NCBI GenBank assembly: GCA_022661535.1 | Contig: JAKULF010000012.1 | Coordinates: forward strand, 1,178,001 to 1,242,000 | Reading direction: 5' to 3' | DNA: 64,000 nt | Source of the DNA: Eutypa lata | Taxonomy: Eukaryota; Ascomycota; Sordariomycetes; Xylariales; Diatrypaceae | Shown here: piece after piece, positions 46,860 through 57,801 of the stretch | Layout: each line of letters begins with the position of its first letter | How positions within the stretch are numbered: the stretch's first letter is position 1 | Made by a program: the position numbers and the translations under genes | The notes under the pieces: model-generated | Told to the model about the DNA's origin: nothing | Databases searched by the model: none | Seen by the model: only the letters and a program-made list of their open reading frames with translations

Positions 46860-49800
46860 GATACCTAGAGATCTGGCTACATACTATTATTAGTTCCTGG
46901 CTGGCTGCAATTGCTGCGAGTGGACGGACAATGCTACCTACCTACCTACCCCCGAGCAAATGAGCAAGTCTATCGCTAAGAGGAACTGAAAGAGGAAATC
47001 AGGTTTTTATTAATAAGACAATTTACCCGCGGATTGGCACGTGGGGAAGATGTCGCATTATATAATGCGACCGTAGGATATTGGATATGTAACTACCTAC
47101 TACGATGCTGGATGCTTGAAAAATTGAGGCGCCAGGGATAAGTATCGGATGTCTCACGCGTGCTTATCTCGAAAACCTGCTTAGAGTAGCTTAGGGGGAG
47201 CGGGAGGACCGAAATCCCACTTTTCGACCTCCTCCTATTGGGCATTCGCGATAAAGTTCGGTGATCTAGCTGGGTGTGCACTGTAGATAAGTATGTATGT
47301 GGCTAGAGTGCCTGAGTGCATCCTATTGTTGACTTTCCCTCAATCAGAACGGCGCGATTGGTGTTCAGGATGTTCCAATAGGTATATCGGTTACCAGGTT
47401 ACTATTAGGTATGAGAGTAGATCAGCGAAGGATGATGGCAACTAGGTATAAAAGCGACAACGTTGGAGTCTAAGACTCTCAGTCTCCTGTTTGATGAACC
47501 GAGTGTTTGCAAGGTCTGTGTTGCTGGGTTAGTTAGATGTGGAATCAATCAATCAGTCGTAACCAACATAGTTGACTGACAACCACTTCAGGTATTAATG
47601 AAGAGCTCTTGACGAATGTAAAATGCGAAAAGTGCATGAGGTTGGATATGAATTTTGGTGTACATGTTTCATCTGCTTCTCACCAGCAATTATTTATAGG
47701 GCGGGTATAGTAACCTCTGACTACCTACGATGGGTGCTGGCTCTGACTGTTGATAATACTCCTCCATAATTGTAACAGTGACTCAAACTTACGACTGAGC
47801 GACGTGGTGTCAGAGCATTGATTTGTATTCCTGTTGAAAAGCGGATCGCCAGACAATGAGCTATATGTTATGTTGTAGAACACTTTCTAGATCATTATCC
47901 TATAACTACTTATACAAGCTGTTGCGACGACGACGAAGAGTATTTGCGATTGAGCCGAGATAGCTTAGATATGTTTCAATTATGTTATGGGGGTATAATA
48001 GCTGTGAAGGATGAGAATCCTCTCCATATACTCCAACATAGTCGTACTACGTTGGCTTGATGAAATATATTTTCAATTGATCAAGCAAACTATTGGCTCT
48101 TCATAAATACCCATGTTGGAGTTCTACCATAATATGAAAGAAGAAGAATTAAAATAACGGTTGGTGAATGAGAAATCAGGAATGAAGCATTGGGAAATGT
48201 AAGATATATCGTGTCTGAGTGGTGGAGCTATAGGATATTTATAGTCTGCCTGTCAAGTCATAAACAGACAATACGACGTGAACCACCACCCTGGACACTC
48301 ACGTCTCTAAGCACGCAATTGAATTTTGAATAGGAATAAGCCTTGGAGTCCCATGCGCTCCTCATAATACATGACAATTTCTATTTTTTTAGGCATGACT
48401 GACTGACTGACTGAATCAGACTGCATGAGAAGGCAATGGCAAGACTGAACACAAAGCCATGAACCGATATATGAAGGCAATCAATTCAATCTTGACTTAC
48501 AAGCCAAACAAGATAGCTAATGATCTATATCGAGAATAGATAGGTACTATACACCTTGCTATAAATTTTGGAAGAGATGATGTGCTCGACTACGTATATA
48601 CTATGCTTCATCCCATCCGGTAAGTCTATTCCATCCCAACTGCGACTTACCAGGCCGGAATGGTTACCACATTGGCGTCTAAAGCACCCAACTACGGAGG
48701 AGAAGCCAAATCTAGTCTTCACGAAGATATTTTTCTTGTTCATACAAACTTGTTGAACGATTCATGTAACTAGTAGTTGGCTGACCCCAGCAACCTACCT
48801 ACACATCCACGTCGCTCAGCTATATATATTTCATAGTCGCTTTCGACTCACTAGCTTCATGTCGTACTACACACACCCTCCCAGTACTAGCCGTGATGAT
48901 ATTCTATAAATAAGTCCAAGGGGGCGTTCTTTGATTCCGGGAATAATTTCTATACCATCCCCTCACCGAAGACTGGACTGGACTGGACCACTTGACCGGG
49001 CTGACACTGACAGGGCAAGCAAGCGATGCTACCTTGTCAGCCGACCATCCTCCGAACTCCCGAATAGCGCCCGCACCGCGACCGCGCAGCGACATAGTGA
49101 GAACTTCCCAAGGAGAACAGAAACAGGGCTTACGCCCGGCCGTGATTCGGATGTCTGGAATGGTCATGATGAATCCTTGCCTACTAAGCGAAAACGCCAC
49201 ATGACGTATGTAAGCGACCACCAACTATCCACATTCGTAAGACAGTCTCAGCAGTCTAGTGGCTGTCGCTTAGTTCAGAGTAAGATCATATCGGATATAG
49301 TCAAAATATCTTTGATGAAGAGTCGATGGTGACTGTATTTCGAGGCCTAGTTGATGAGCATGCGTGATCATCTCATTCCAAGCTTGCAAATCGAGTAGCA
49401 AAGTCTGGGTATTTAGTCAAGTTATCTCTGGGTATTTAGTTAAGTTATCTATGTCGGTTTGAGTGCTGAGAGCATCTTCGTGGGCATCCTCGTGGACTTC
49501 CCTTGTGAAAACTGGACTGGCATTCCCGTGGCGCCCCAAATAAGATTCGAGGCCGTCTATCTAGAGAGGCTAGATGGAATCTCGCGCCCCTATAAGAGCT
49601 AGATCGTTTTATGGATGTGTCGCTCAGTCATCGACGTCCTAGTTGGAGGTCAGCGAAATCATGGTCACGCAGCCGCTTGCAACGGGTGCACTTCGTCACG
49701 GATCCCTCGAAGGAGACTGTGGCGTTTTTTGGAGCTCGGTTCAGACGGCTTCAGAGGGCGGTCATGGGACACCCACGAACAGCTTTGGGGGAGAGAAGCC

Positions 49801-50246
49801 GTGGAAGCGAGGTAGCAATGGAGCTCGATGTAGACGACTTGTCATGAGGCCACACGAAATAGACTCGGGGAGAGAAGCCTGGAAATGAGGTAGCAACTTG
49901 AGGTAGCAACGATGTAAACGAGTATCGTAAGCTCGGGTATTCGGAATGGCTTGACATCGAGGAGCTTGATATAGAGAAGCTTGACATCGAGGAAGTAGTG
50001 GGAGCGGTAGCGGTGGCGGCAGTGGAAGAGAACGAGATAGAGAGTATCGCTCACGATCCGCGGATTATAAGAAGACAAAGGATCCCGTGTCTACACTTCT
50101 CTTTATCCTCAGAATCACCATCGACAGCACCATCGACTCACCTCGCTATCACCTCCATTGCTTAGATCCTCACTTCTCCGTGAAACCACTTGACACCTAG
50201 TAACCAACTAGCCAACCTACCAACATACCAACAGCATCAAACCAAG
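46860..50246. other. 3.4 kb intergenic region between divergent ATG22 and cupin genes
   Basis: No gene I can support. A TATAAAAG motif near 47448 has no coding sequence after it. GACTGACTGACTGACTG occurs near 48396-48412. Around 48904-49332 three frames are open at once for about 100 codons, probably because of base composition. An imperfect duplicated segment lies at about 49787-49900, listed separately. Confidence 0.5.
49787..49900. repeat. imperfect direct repeat of about 30 bp
   Basis: A segment of the form GGGGGAGAGAAGCC-(G)TGGAA-GAGGTAGCAA occurs at about 49787-49818 and again at about 49867-49897, followed by another TTGAGGTAGCAAC copy. A further GACATCGAGGA repeat lies nearby at about 49950-50000. 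These look like local tandem duplications. Confidence 0.6.
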
Positions 50247-51026
50247 ATGCTCCCAAACGTCTTCGCTTCGGCCTTCACGGCCTGTCTCCTCGCAGCAGCC
50301 ACCGCATCTCCCATCGCAGAGCGAGCCACGACGCCCCCCACGGCGGCCGAGATCCAGGCGATCCAGGAAGCGCTCGTGCTAGCGCCGACGCAAGAGCTGC
50401 GGCAGGCGCTCCTCCTGCCCAACCCGCCCGACGCGACCAACTACACCTTCCAGTTCACCAACAACACGGTGCTGCCGCCGACGGGCGGGACGATTGGGCT
50501 CGCGACGATCAACAACTTCCCGGCGCTGATCGGCACGCGGGTCGGGATGGCGATCGGGTTCGTGAACGCGTGCGGGCTCAACACGCCGCACTCGCACCCG
50601 CGGGCCAACGAGTTCCTCACGGTGGTGCAGGGCGAGCTGGTGGCGGGGCTCGTGCTCGAGTCGGACCCGGGCGGCGCGGGCAACCTCAACGGCACCAACC
50701 CGACGGGCCCCATCCCCATGGTCAATGCGACCCTGTCCAACTTCCAGGGCTTCCTGTTCCCCCAGGGCGAGACCCACTTCCAGTTCAACCCGACGTGCGA
50801 GCCGGCCGTGTTCGCTGCCGCCTTCGACAGCGCCGACCCGGGTAGGACCCAGCTCGCCACCACCTTCTTCTCCGAGTTCCCGGACGACGTCCTGCTCTCG
50901 GCTACGGGGAACAACCTAGAGCAGCTAGACGCCGCTCAGATCGATCAGCTTCGGGGCAAGATCCCGCAGGCTTTCGCCGAGCTCATCGATAGCTGTGCGC
51001 AGAAGTGCGGAATTCCTACTTCTTGA
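50247..51026 (+). CDS. Secreted cupin (germin/spherulin-like) protein
   Basis: A single exon of 259 aa. Residues 1-20 form a signal peptide (MLPNVFASAFTACLLAAATASP), so the protein is extracellular or in the wall. It has both cupin motifs: motif 1 is PHSHPRANEFLTVVQGEL, giving the two His and the Glu metal ligands, and motif 2 is FLFPQGETHFQFNPTC, giving the fourth His. This is the germin/spherulin-1 architecture, usually binding Mn. Plant germins have oxalate oxidase or superoxide dismutase activity; fungal spherulin-like proteins are mostly uncharacterised and often stress- or spore-related. Several N-glycosylation sequons (NYT, NNT, NGT, NAT) fit secretion. An Asn-rich start and C-terminal Cys pairs (SCAQKCG) are visible. 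The start is chosen at the signal peptide. Confidence 0.92.
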   Translation: MLPNVFASAFTACLLAAATASPIAERATTPPTAAEIQAIQEALVLAPTQELRQALLLPNPPDATNYTFQFTNNTVLPPTGGTIGLATINNFPALIGTRVGMAIGFVNACGLNTPHSHPRANEFLTVVQGELVAGLVLESDPGGAGNLNGTNPTGPIPMVNATLSNFQGFLFPQGETHFQFNPTCEPAVFAAAFDSADPGRTQLATTFFSEFPDDVLLSATGNNLEQLDAAQIDQLRGKIPQAFAELIDSCAQKCGIPTS

Positions 51027-54009
51027 GCTTTGTTAGCTTTCAGACACTGCCTAAGTAATGATACTCTTCATTGACTAGGCTGCCAGGGAGGGGTTGGTTC
51101 GTGGTTGGTCGGTTGGTTCAGAATCGGTATTTCTTTCGTGGATATGTGGAGGCATCCTTGCTTCATTTATGAGTTGGTATTGTCGTCGAGAATGTAGACA
51201 GTCATTCATTTGGTCCTAGTATGTAAACACCTGGGGGATCCTGGGGGGAGCTTAGTGATTGATGAGTTATCAGTTAGTCAGTGTAGCTATAACCATATAT
51301 AAGAAATTAAAAGGTTACTACCTTGAATCGGTTCGTACTTATCATTCGTTATGATGAAGAACATTAGCAAGGCGACTTGGCAGCTTGTCACATTGTCGCA
51401 TTCTAACTTCCCTTTAATTCGGTCATTCGAAAGAACTGACACGGAATCAGATGCTCTCGCTCGAGGGTCGCAGTAGATCCATTTACTCCTAGCTACGTAC
51501 AACGCTACATTCTTGGGTCAAGTATATACGTCTAAGGTGGATGATCGTATGCGACCGTACCTCGTACCTAGTGGGCGCACGCTTGAGTATCAATTGATAT
51601 CTCGGTGTTCAGTCTCGACGGTGAAGCAATACGATTTCAGTCTCGACGGCGAGGCATGTAGTTAGTTAGAGGAAGAGGTCACATCATAGCCTCAGGCTTG
51701 GCGATAGAGATGTGATGTGGCTTGTGAACGAGCTTGGCATTCCTGCGTTTCTCTCGGTCGGCAGTTCTGTCTGCCTGCAGGCCTGCACTTCCTGATGCCT
51801 ACACATGACGGACGATTAACTAGAGACCACATGGAGTTGAACGCGTAGCCATCAATTTCAAATAGGAAGTTTGTATTGAAGATTATAGATAGAAACATCG
51901 ATTGAAATGAAGATGATCATAGTTACTGAGTAAGAATCGTATCGAAATGGTCGACAAGTTCAAGCACGCAACACACCTAGCTCTAGCAATCCACTTTGAC
52001 AGACAAAAAGTTTGACCGATGGAAGACCGATGTCTTCTGCTGAAGACAAGTAATCTGCGACACGAGCGACTTTTATGGACCAACAATGAGTTTCGTAACA
52101 GCGGAGTTGAGAGTTTTTTAATAGGTAGTTAACTCTTATTAGAGATAGAATCTAGATACATAGTTACCATCTACCGTCCCTCCTGTTGTGTTGTCCGAAT
52201 AGTTACCGGTCGGGATCTTCCATAGACCGCCTTGTCGCGCGAATGCAAGATGCCGCTGATCATCCCCCGGGAGCCGGGGATTCTAGTGCGGCGAAGTACT
52301 AGTAGTAGACGGCGCCGCAGGGGGTATTAACTGTAGAAGATCGTTATTAATTCCTCTTGCATCAATCGCAGTATCAATGATGACATTGACAATATTGTCT
52401 GAGATATGTGTGTTGTACATAGTTCAACACTCAGAGAGTTCATGCGAATTGAAGCTCTCATCGCTCTCATATTCCCTCTCCTTCCCTTGTGAGAGTGTGT
52501 GTGTCCAGAGTGCCGAGATCTCTAACTAGAGTGCCCAGGTTAAACGATCATATTGTAGGTAAATGAAGTCTCGTATTGAAGCGCATGAACTACGATCCAA
52601 AGTCTAGACTCTTCTCCGTTAGGTAGGTAACCAATGGAATCTAAAGAAAAATGACTAGTTTAGCCTCATCAGTCCAGCGGATGGTTCCCCACCAAAGGCA
52701 CCAAAGACATGATCGATGATCGCGGTTATTGTAAGCGTGTATTCATGGGAAACAGACAGCTCCATTGAGGTGAGCAAGCTGCTTCTTCACAGCGGGAGGC
52801 TTTGAGAACTATATAATAAGCCAATTGTTCGCTCGGGAATTGACCCAAACGATAGGAATGATGGTTGATATACGTGTGATCTCGGCATATGATAAACATC
52901 ACCAACCGTCCACCACCCACCACCACACCGATCAAAGTCAGACCAAGCTGCGATCCTTGTGTGTGTCACTGTATGTATTGTATAAATTTAAAGTAAGACA
53001 GCAAACATTGGAACCTAATAAGAACCTTAAAATTTCAGTGTTCTCTACCGTTCATGCAGCAGCAGCAGCCCCTCTGCCCCTGAGTGAAATACGGAGCATA
53101 TGACAGTCGGCCGCTCGTAGTCACATACTGTCCATACAGTACATATAGTACATACAACCGGTAGCTTGGCTGAGGCATGCTTGTCTCTGGGCGCCAATCG
53201 CTAAGAGCCGCTTGAGAGGATAGTAAAGAACCAATTAAAAATAGGGAGATCCGCCAGTGACAGCGGAGTAAAACCAAGAACAGCAAGGATAACCAATCGA
53301 TCCATGCATCAAATCAGGGGTTGGCATGTGGTATACCAGGCTAAATTAGGATAGCCAAGATGCTGGTTTAATCTTACCCTTGTTTTTCTATGGTCCACGA
53401 TGGTCCTGATAGCCCTGACAGTGCCTGAACGGTGGGAAGGTCTGAAGGTCTGAAAGGTCTGAAAGCTCTGTGTTACTGTCTTCCCCCCCTGTGAGCCAAG
53501 CAGCCAAGACTCCAAGACTCTGGAATGATTTATGTCCGCTGTCCGTCGTGTGTCTCAGGGGTTTCGGCTCGTATTTCACCCTCCTCTCTCTCTGTCTCTC
53601 TCTCTCGCTCTTTATCTTTGTCAATCATTTTTTAACTACTCCTGTTGGGAAAAACAGAGTTCGTGTATTCCTTCTTAATTAATTGTCTTTACATATTTTT
53701 GCATTGGGAGCGAGAGGAACTTTTAGTAGTTGATTATACCCAAATCCTCTCACCCCTTACACTCATTTGACATAGTTAGCACTTGTCCATTCACGTCATT
53801 CCTTAAAAACAAAGCAAAACAAACTAGATTTTTGATTTGCCTCCTGCATATTATACACGTCTTTGAGAAGAGAAGGGAGAACACACTTCTATGAACTAAT
53901 CCCAACGTCATTCCAAACCCCGAGAAGACAAAACAGTAACATATCGATATCAACATCAATACCTACCGCTTAAGAGGATATCGGAGGAAATAATCACTTA
54001 CTAGTCGCG
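51027..54009. other. 3 kb intergenic region, no gene seen
   Basis: Only short open frames without domains. A GC-rich imperfect hairpin (ATCCCCCGG-GAG-CCGGGGAT) lies near 52262-52281. GCAGCAGCAGCAGCC lies near 53057-53071. CTCTCTCTCTGTCTCTCTCTC runs near 53584-53607 are probably in the promoter of the GH72 gene. Confidence 0.55.
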
Positions 54010-55885
54010 ATGGGTTTCTTACGATCAGCCCTCACTTCTTCGCTCTTGCTGGCGGGCAATGCCGCCGCAATCGACCCCGTCGTCATGAAGGGGAGCAAGT
54101 TCTTCTACGAGAACGGAACCCAGTTCTTCATGAAGGGTGTTGCCTACCAGCAAGAGGCCGGAACTGGCCCTGGTGGCAAGGTCGAGAAGGACTCCACGTA
54201 CAGCGACCCTCTGGCTGATGCTACCGCCTGCAAGCGTGACGTCCCTCTGCTGGCTGCTCTCGGAACCAACACCATCCGAACGTACGCCATCAACCCCGAG
54301 TCCGACCACACTGAATGTATGGACCTGCTCGAGAAGGCCGGCATCTACGTCATTGCCGATCTCGGTGAGCCGTCGCTGTCTATCAACCGTGATAGCCCTG
54401 CCTGGAACGTCAAGCTCTTCGATCGCTACAAGGCTGTCATTGATGAGCTTGGCAAGTTCGACAACGTTATCGGTTTCTTCTCCGTACGTATTCCGCCTCG
54501 TAGCCCATGGTTTCATGGTCTCATAGCCTCACGGTTTCGTGCTTGTTCGGCTTCGACCAATGATGAACTGGAACACATGACATTAAAAGGGAACATAGCT
54601 TACTAACCTAACGTGTAGGGTAACGAAGTCACCAACAACGCCACCAACACTGGTGCCTCGGCCTACGTCAAGGCTGCCACGCGTGACACCAAGAAGTACA
54701 TCGCCGAGAAGGTGAACAACGGTCACCGATGGATGGGTGTCGGATACGCCGCCAACGATGATGCCGAGATCCGTGTCCACATGGCCCAATTCTTCAACTG
54801 CGGTCCTGAGGAGGAGGCTATTGACTACTGGGGTTACAACATCTACTCGTGGTGCGGCAAGAGCAGCTACGAGAAGTCCGGTTACGACGTTCAGGTCGAT
54901 TTCTTCAGCAACTACTCCGTCCCCGTCTTCTTCGCCGAGTACGGCTGCAACACTGTCAACGGTGCTGAGGGTCGTCTCTGGGATGATACCCGTGCCCTGT
55001 ACTCGGACAAGATGACCGGCGTCTTTAGCGGTGGTATCGTCTACATGTTCCACGAGGAGGAGAACGACTACGGTCTCGTCAAGGTGAAGGACGGCAAGGC
55101 TACCACCATGAAGAACTACGACGCGCTCGAGGAGGCCATGAAGGAGGTCAAGCCCAGTGGTGTCTCGATGGATGAGTACGAGCCCCAGAACAGCGCCGCT
55201 GCTTGCCCCGCTTCCAGCGACGAGTGGAAGGTTGCCGATAGCCTGCCCCCTACCCCCGATTCTTCTCTCTGTGAGTGCATGGTCAACAGTGCCACTTGTG
55301 TTGCTTCCGACGACCTCGACGAGGAGGACTTCGGCGAAATCTTCGGCTACATCTGCGGTGCGGACGACACGGCTTGCGCTGGTATCAAGGGTGATACCGC
55401 CACCGGTGTTTATGGCCCGTACGTTATGTGCAACCCTCGCCAGCAGCTTGCTCACATTCTCGACACCTACTACCAGAACCAGGGTGGTTCTTCGGATGCT
55501 TGCGACTTCGATGGCTCCGCTGTTACTGTAAGTAATCCTGTCCCTGCGGTTCCGCGCTGAATACTGCCCTGTATCTTGCGTTTTATCGTCGCCTAATTAC
55601 CCCAATTGGAATGACAACATGCTAACTGTCTTGAAGGTTTCTTCCCCTCAGGCTGACAGCACGTGCTCGGCTGCCCTCGAGAAGGCTCAGGCTAGTGTTG
55701 AGGAGGCCGCTACGGCGACCGCTGCTTCTGGCATGTCTACGTCCACCAGCTCCACCGGGTCTGAGGACAGTGAAGGTGCGGCGGCTGGCAACGTCCAGGG
55801 CATGTTCCTGTCCATGGGCTCCATGGCCAGCGCTGCCTATGCTATCTTCGCCATGGGCGTTGGTGCTGGTATGGTCCTGCTATAA
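54010..55885 (+). CDS. GAS1: GPI-anchored beta-1,3-glucanosyltransferase (GH72 with X8/CBM43 domain)
   Basis: Three exons, 54010-54483, 54619-55527 and 55652-55885, give 538 aa. The enzyme cuts and re-joins beta-1,3-glucan to elongate wall glucan, as Gas1 of yeast and Gel proteins of Aspergillus do. The signal peptide is residues 1-20. The GH72 domain (about 22-330) has the acid/base Glu161 in GNEVTNNA, the first codons of exon 2, and the nucleophile Glu265 in FFAEYGCN. A Cys-rich X8/CBM43 module (about 355-460: LCECMVNSATC, GYICG, GVYGPYVMCNPRQQL, ACDF) follows, then a Ser/Thr/Ala linker and a hydrophobic C-terminus for GPI attachment. The last intron has two in-frame acceptors 15 nt apart (ending 55636 or 55651); I chose the second for its pyrimidine tract. 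Confidence 0.95.
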
Positions 55886-56646
55886 CCGAGGCTCGATGTC
55901 TTCTGCGTTGGGATCGGTGTGGAGGGGTTGAATGTAGCAGTGTTTCAAAAAAGGATCTAATAACACGCGTGGCAATTTTGTTTCGGAGGTTTCAACTGTA
56001 CTGAGACGCATGTCGTCGGCCACATGGTCGATTCCGCTAGCAATGCGTGGATGCAGATCTAGCTTCGTATCATGGCGTTGGATGCTTTTCGCGCTCGTAG
56101 GATATACGTCCTTTGTTTTTCGGTGTGGTGTTTGATAGATCGGAATCCATGGAAGCCTTTGATAAGTCTGGCGGACAGTTGTCTGTTGTAATATGTGACT
56201 TGTCTTTGAACCGTGACCTAAACTGCAGTAGAAGCAATGCATAGTCGTGTAGGAGTTGACGGTGGACGCTTAGGTGCTCGCGTTATCTATAGGCAGTATC
56301 CCTTTATGCCCAGTTCATGGGTCTGGTGTGTTGGTGAGGAGCGAGGTTCCATCGAAGTGGTTCGCGCATGATCAATCGGACTGGCATGTTCGCGATTGTG
56401 TTTATGTGAAATTACCCGATGACCAAGGTCTGGACTAGGAACACATGACCCGATTGACAAGCGGTTCTTGTTGTAGACGCCGTTATATTTGGAGTTTAGC
56501 AATGCGCTGTATACAGTGTAAGGAGGCTATCAAAGCAGTAGCTTTCCTTTCCGGCTTGAGAAGTTGGCATGAGCACTCTTCTGTGGAAGACCAGCGGAAG
56601 CAACACCCATACTGCTGGTATCAGACAGCACGATGCTATTCCTCGT
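55886..56646. other. 3' intergenic region between convergent GH72 and lipid-droplet hydrolase genes
   Basis: No coding sequence recognised on either strand. Confidence 0.6.
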
Positions 56647-57801
56647 TCATTCACAGCCGTACATCTCCTGAACCCACGTGTAGACCTTTTCAGCGACGGT
56701 CTCGCTGTGTCGTATGCAGAAGGCATGAGGCAGGTCTCCCTCATCAACGATCAGTCTCGTCCTCTCGATCTGTTTCTGCCTCTTCTCGATGAAGATATCT
56801 CGGTAATGATCGGCGACCCAATGATCCTTCTTCCCAAAGAAGAAGTAGAATCTCGGTGTCGGCGCCTGCTGCTGCTGCTGCTGCTGCTCTCCCTGCTCTC
56901 CCTGCTCTCCCTGTCCGTGTTCTTGTTCCATTAATTGCGCTTCAGCCTCAGCTTCAGCTTCGCGCTCGATCCCCCATAACTCCTCATCCCACCCATCCTC
57001 TCTAATGACCTCCATCTCATTCATGCCCATATGCAGGGCCTGCCACACACCATCGCTACCACGACTGCCCAGCCACCTCGTCGTAGCTTCAGCCGCATGC
57101 GCAGGGAACCCCATGACGGCGCGCACAAACCAGCGCAGTACGCTGAGCGGCCATAACGCCAGGAAGAGCCGCGCCAGCCGGTGCGCGTTGGCACCGAGGC
57201 CGGGTACACGCCGTAATGTGTCGAGCCGCCGACCCGCTGGCGATTGCGCGATATGCACGATGGTTGGGAAGAGCAGAATCGCCTTATCGAGCTTGTGGTG
57301 GTAGCCACTGAGGAGATGATGCTCGGGATCTCGTTCCCGCTCTTGTCGCAACCGCGATAGCGCCCGGTGGCAGAGCTGTAATGCGATGTAACTTCCTACC
57401 GAGTGTCCCATCAAGATGATCTCGTCGTAATAGCGATTGCCACTGCTGTTGTCGGCATCGTCAGCCTCGACAACCCGCATGGATTCTACTGTCTTGAGGG
57501 CTAGCTGGATCTGGTACTCGAGGTCGAATGGTTTCCTCTCTGACGTGAACGGTTCGTGGCCATCGTCGTCGCTGAACCCGGCTAGATCCTGCCCGTAGAT
57601 GTGGAACTGGGTTGATGGCGACGATGAGAGGGAAGGCGCAGAATCTAGGAGCACCCGGAGGTGGGCGAGGAAGGGCGCATAGTAATCTATGAGCCCTGGA
57701 TTTCCCGGAATGAAATAGATGAGTGCGTGTCTAGATTTCTCTGTTGCAGCATCTCCATTCTCGACAGGTTTTGGAGGGTAGGATAGCGAGTGTAAGGGCA
57801 T
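56647..57801 (-). CDS. LDAH: Lipid droplet-associated serine hydrolase (LDAH/DUF2305 type) with polyglutamine tract
   Basis: A single exon of 384 aa. An alpha/beta hydrolase of the lipid-droplet-associated group: the oxyanion region YFIPGNPGLIDYYAPFLAHL is characteristic, then the nucleophile Ser134 in LMGHSVGSYIALQL. A DHWV acid region (FFFGKKDHWVADHYRD) and a C-terminal catalytic His in DLPHAFCIRHSETVAEKV follow. Yeast and animal relatives reside on lipid droplets and have weak esterase or lipase activity. A hydrophobic patch after the lid (LARLFLALWPLSVLRWFVRAVMG, broken by basic residues) may bind the droplet surface. Unusual is a low-complexity insert near residues 285-320: alternating AEAEAE, then GEQGEQGEQ and seven glutamines, encoded by a CTG/CAG-type repeat. 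The first ATG upstream of the conserved block was chosen. Confidence 0.88.
   Translation of the reverse strand: MPLHSLSYPPKPVENGDAATEKSRHALIYFIPGNPGLIDYYAPFLAHLRVLLDSAPSLSSSPSTQFHIYGQDLAGFSDDDGHEPFTSERKPFDLEYQIQLALKTVESMRVVEADDADNSSGNRYYDEIILMGHSVGSYIALQLCHRALSRLRQERERDPEHHLLSGYHHKLDKAILLFPTIVHIAQSPAGRRLDTLRRVPGLGANAHRLARLFLALWPLSVLRWFVRAVMGFPAHAAEATTRWLGSRGSDGVWQALHMGMNEMEVIREDGWDEELWGIEREAEAEAEAQLMEQEHGQGEQGEQGEQQQQQQQAPTPRFYFFFGKKDHWVADHYRDIFIEKRQKQIERTRLIVDEGDLPHAFCIRHSETVAEKVYTWVQEMYGCE

Noticed and set aside
48904..49332. Possible gene with open frames of about 70-133 codons in three frames
   Set aside because: Three overlapping frames on both strands are open together, none has a domain, signal peptide or convincing splice partners. 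Base composition explains it.
52255..52290. GC-rich imperfect palindrome with CGG and CCG half-sites
   Set aside because: Could bind a Zn2Cys6 factor, but it is more than 1 kb from any gene start and single; too weak to call a regulatory site.
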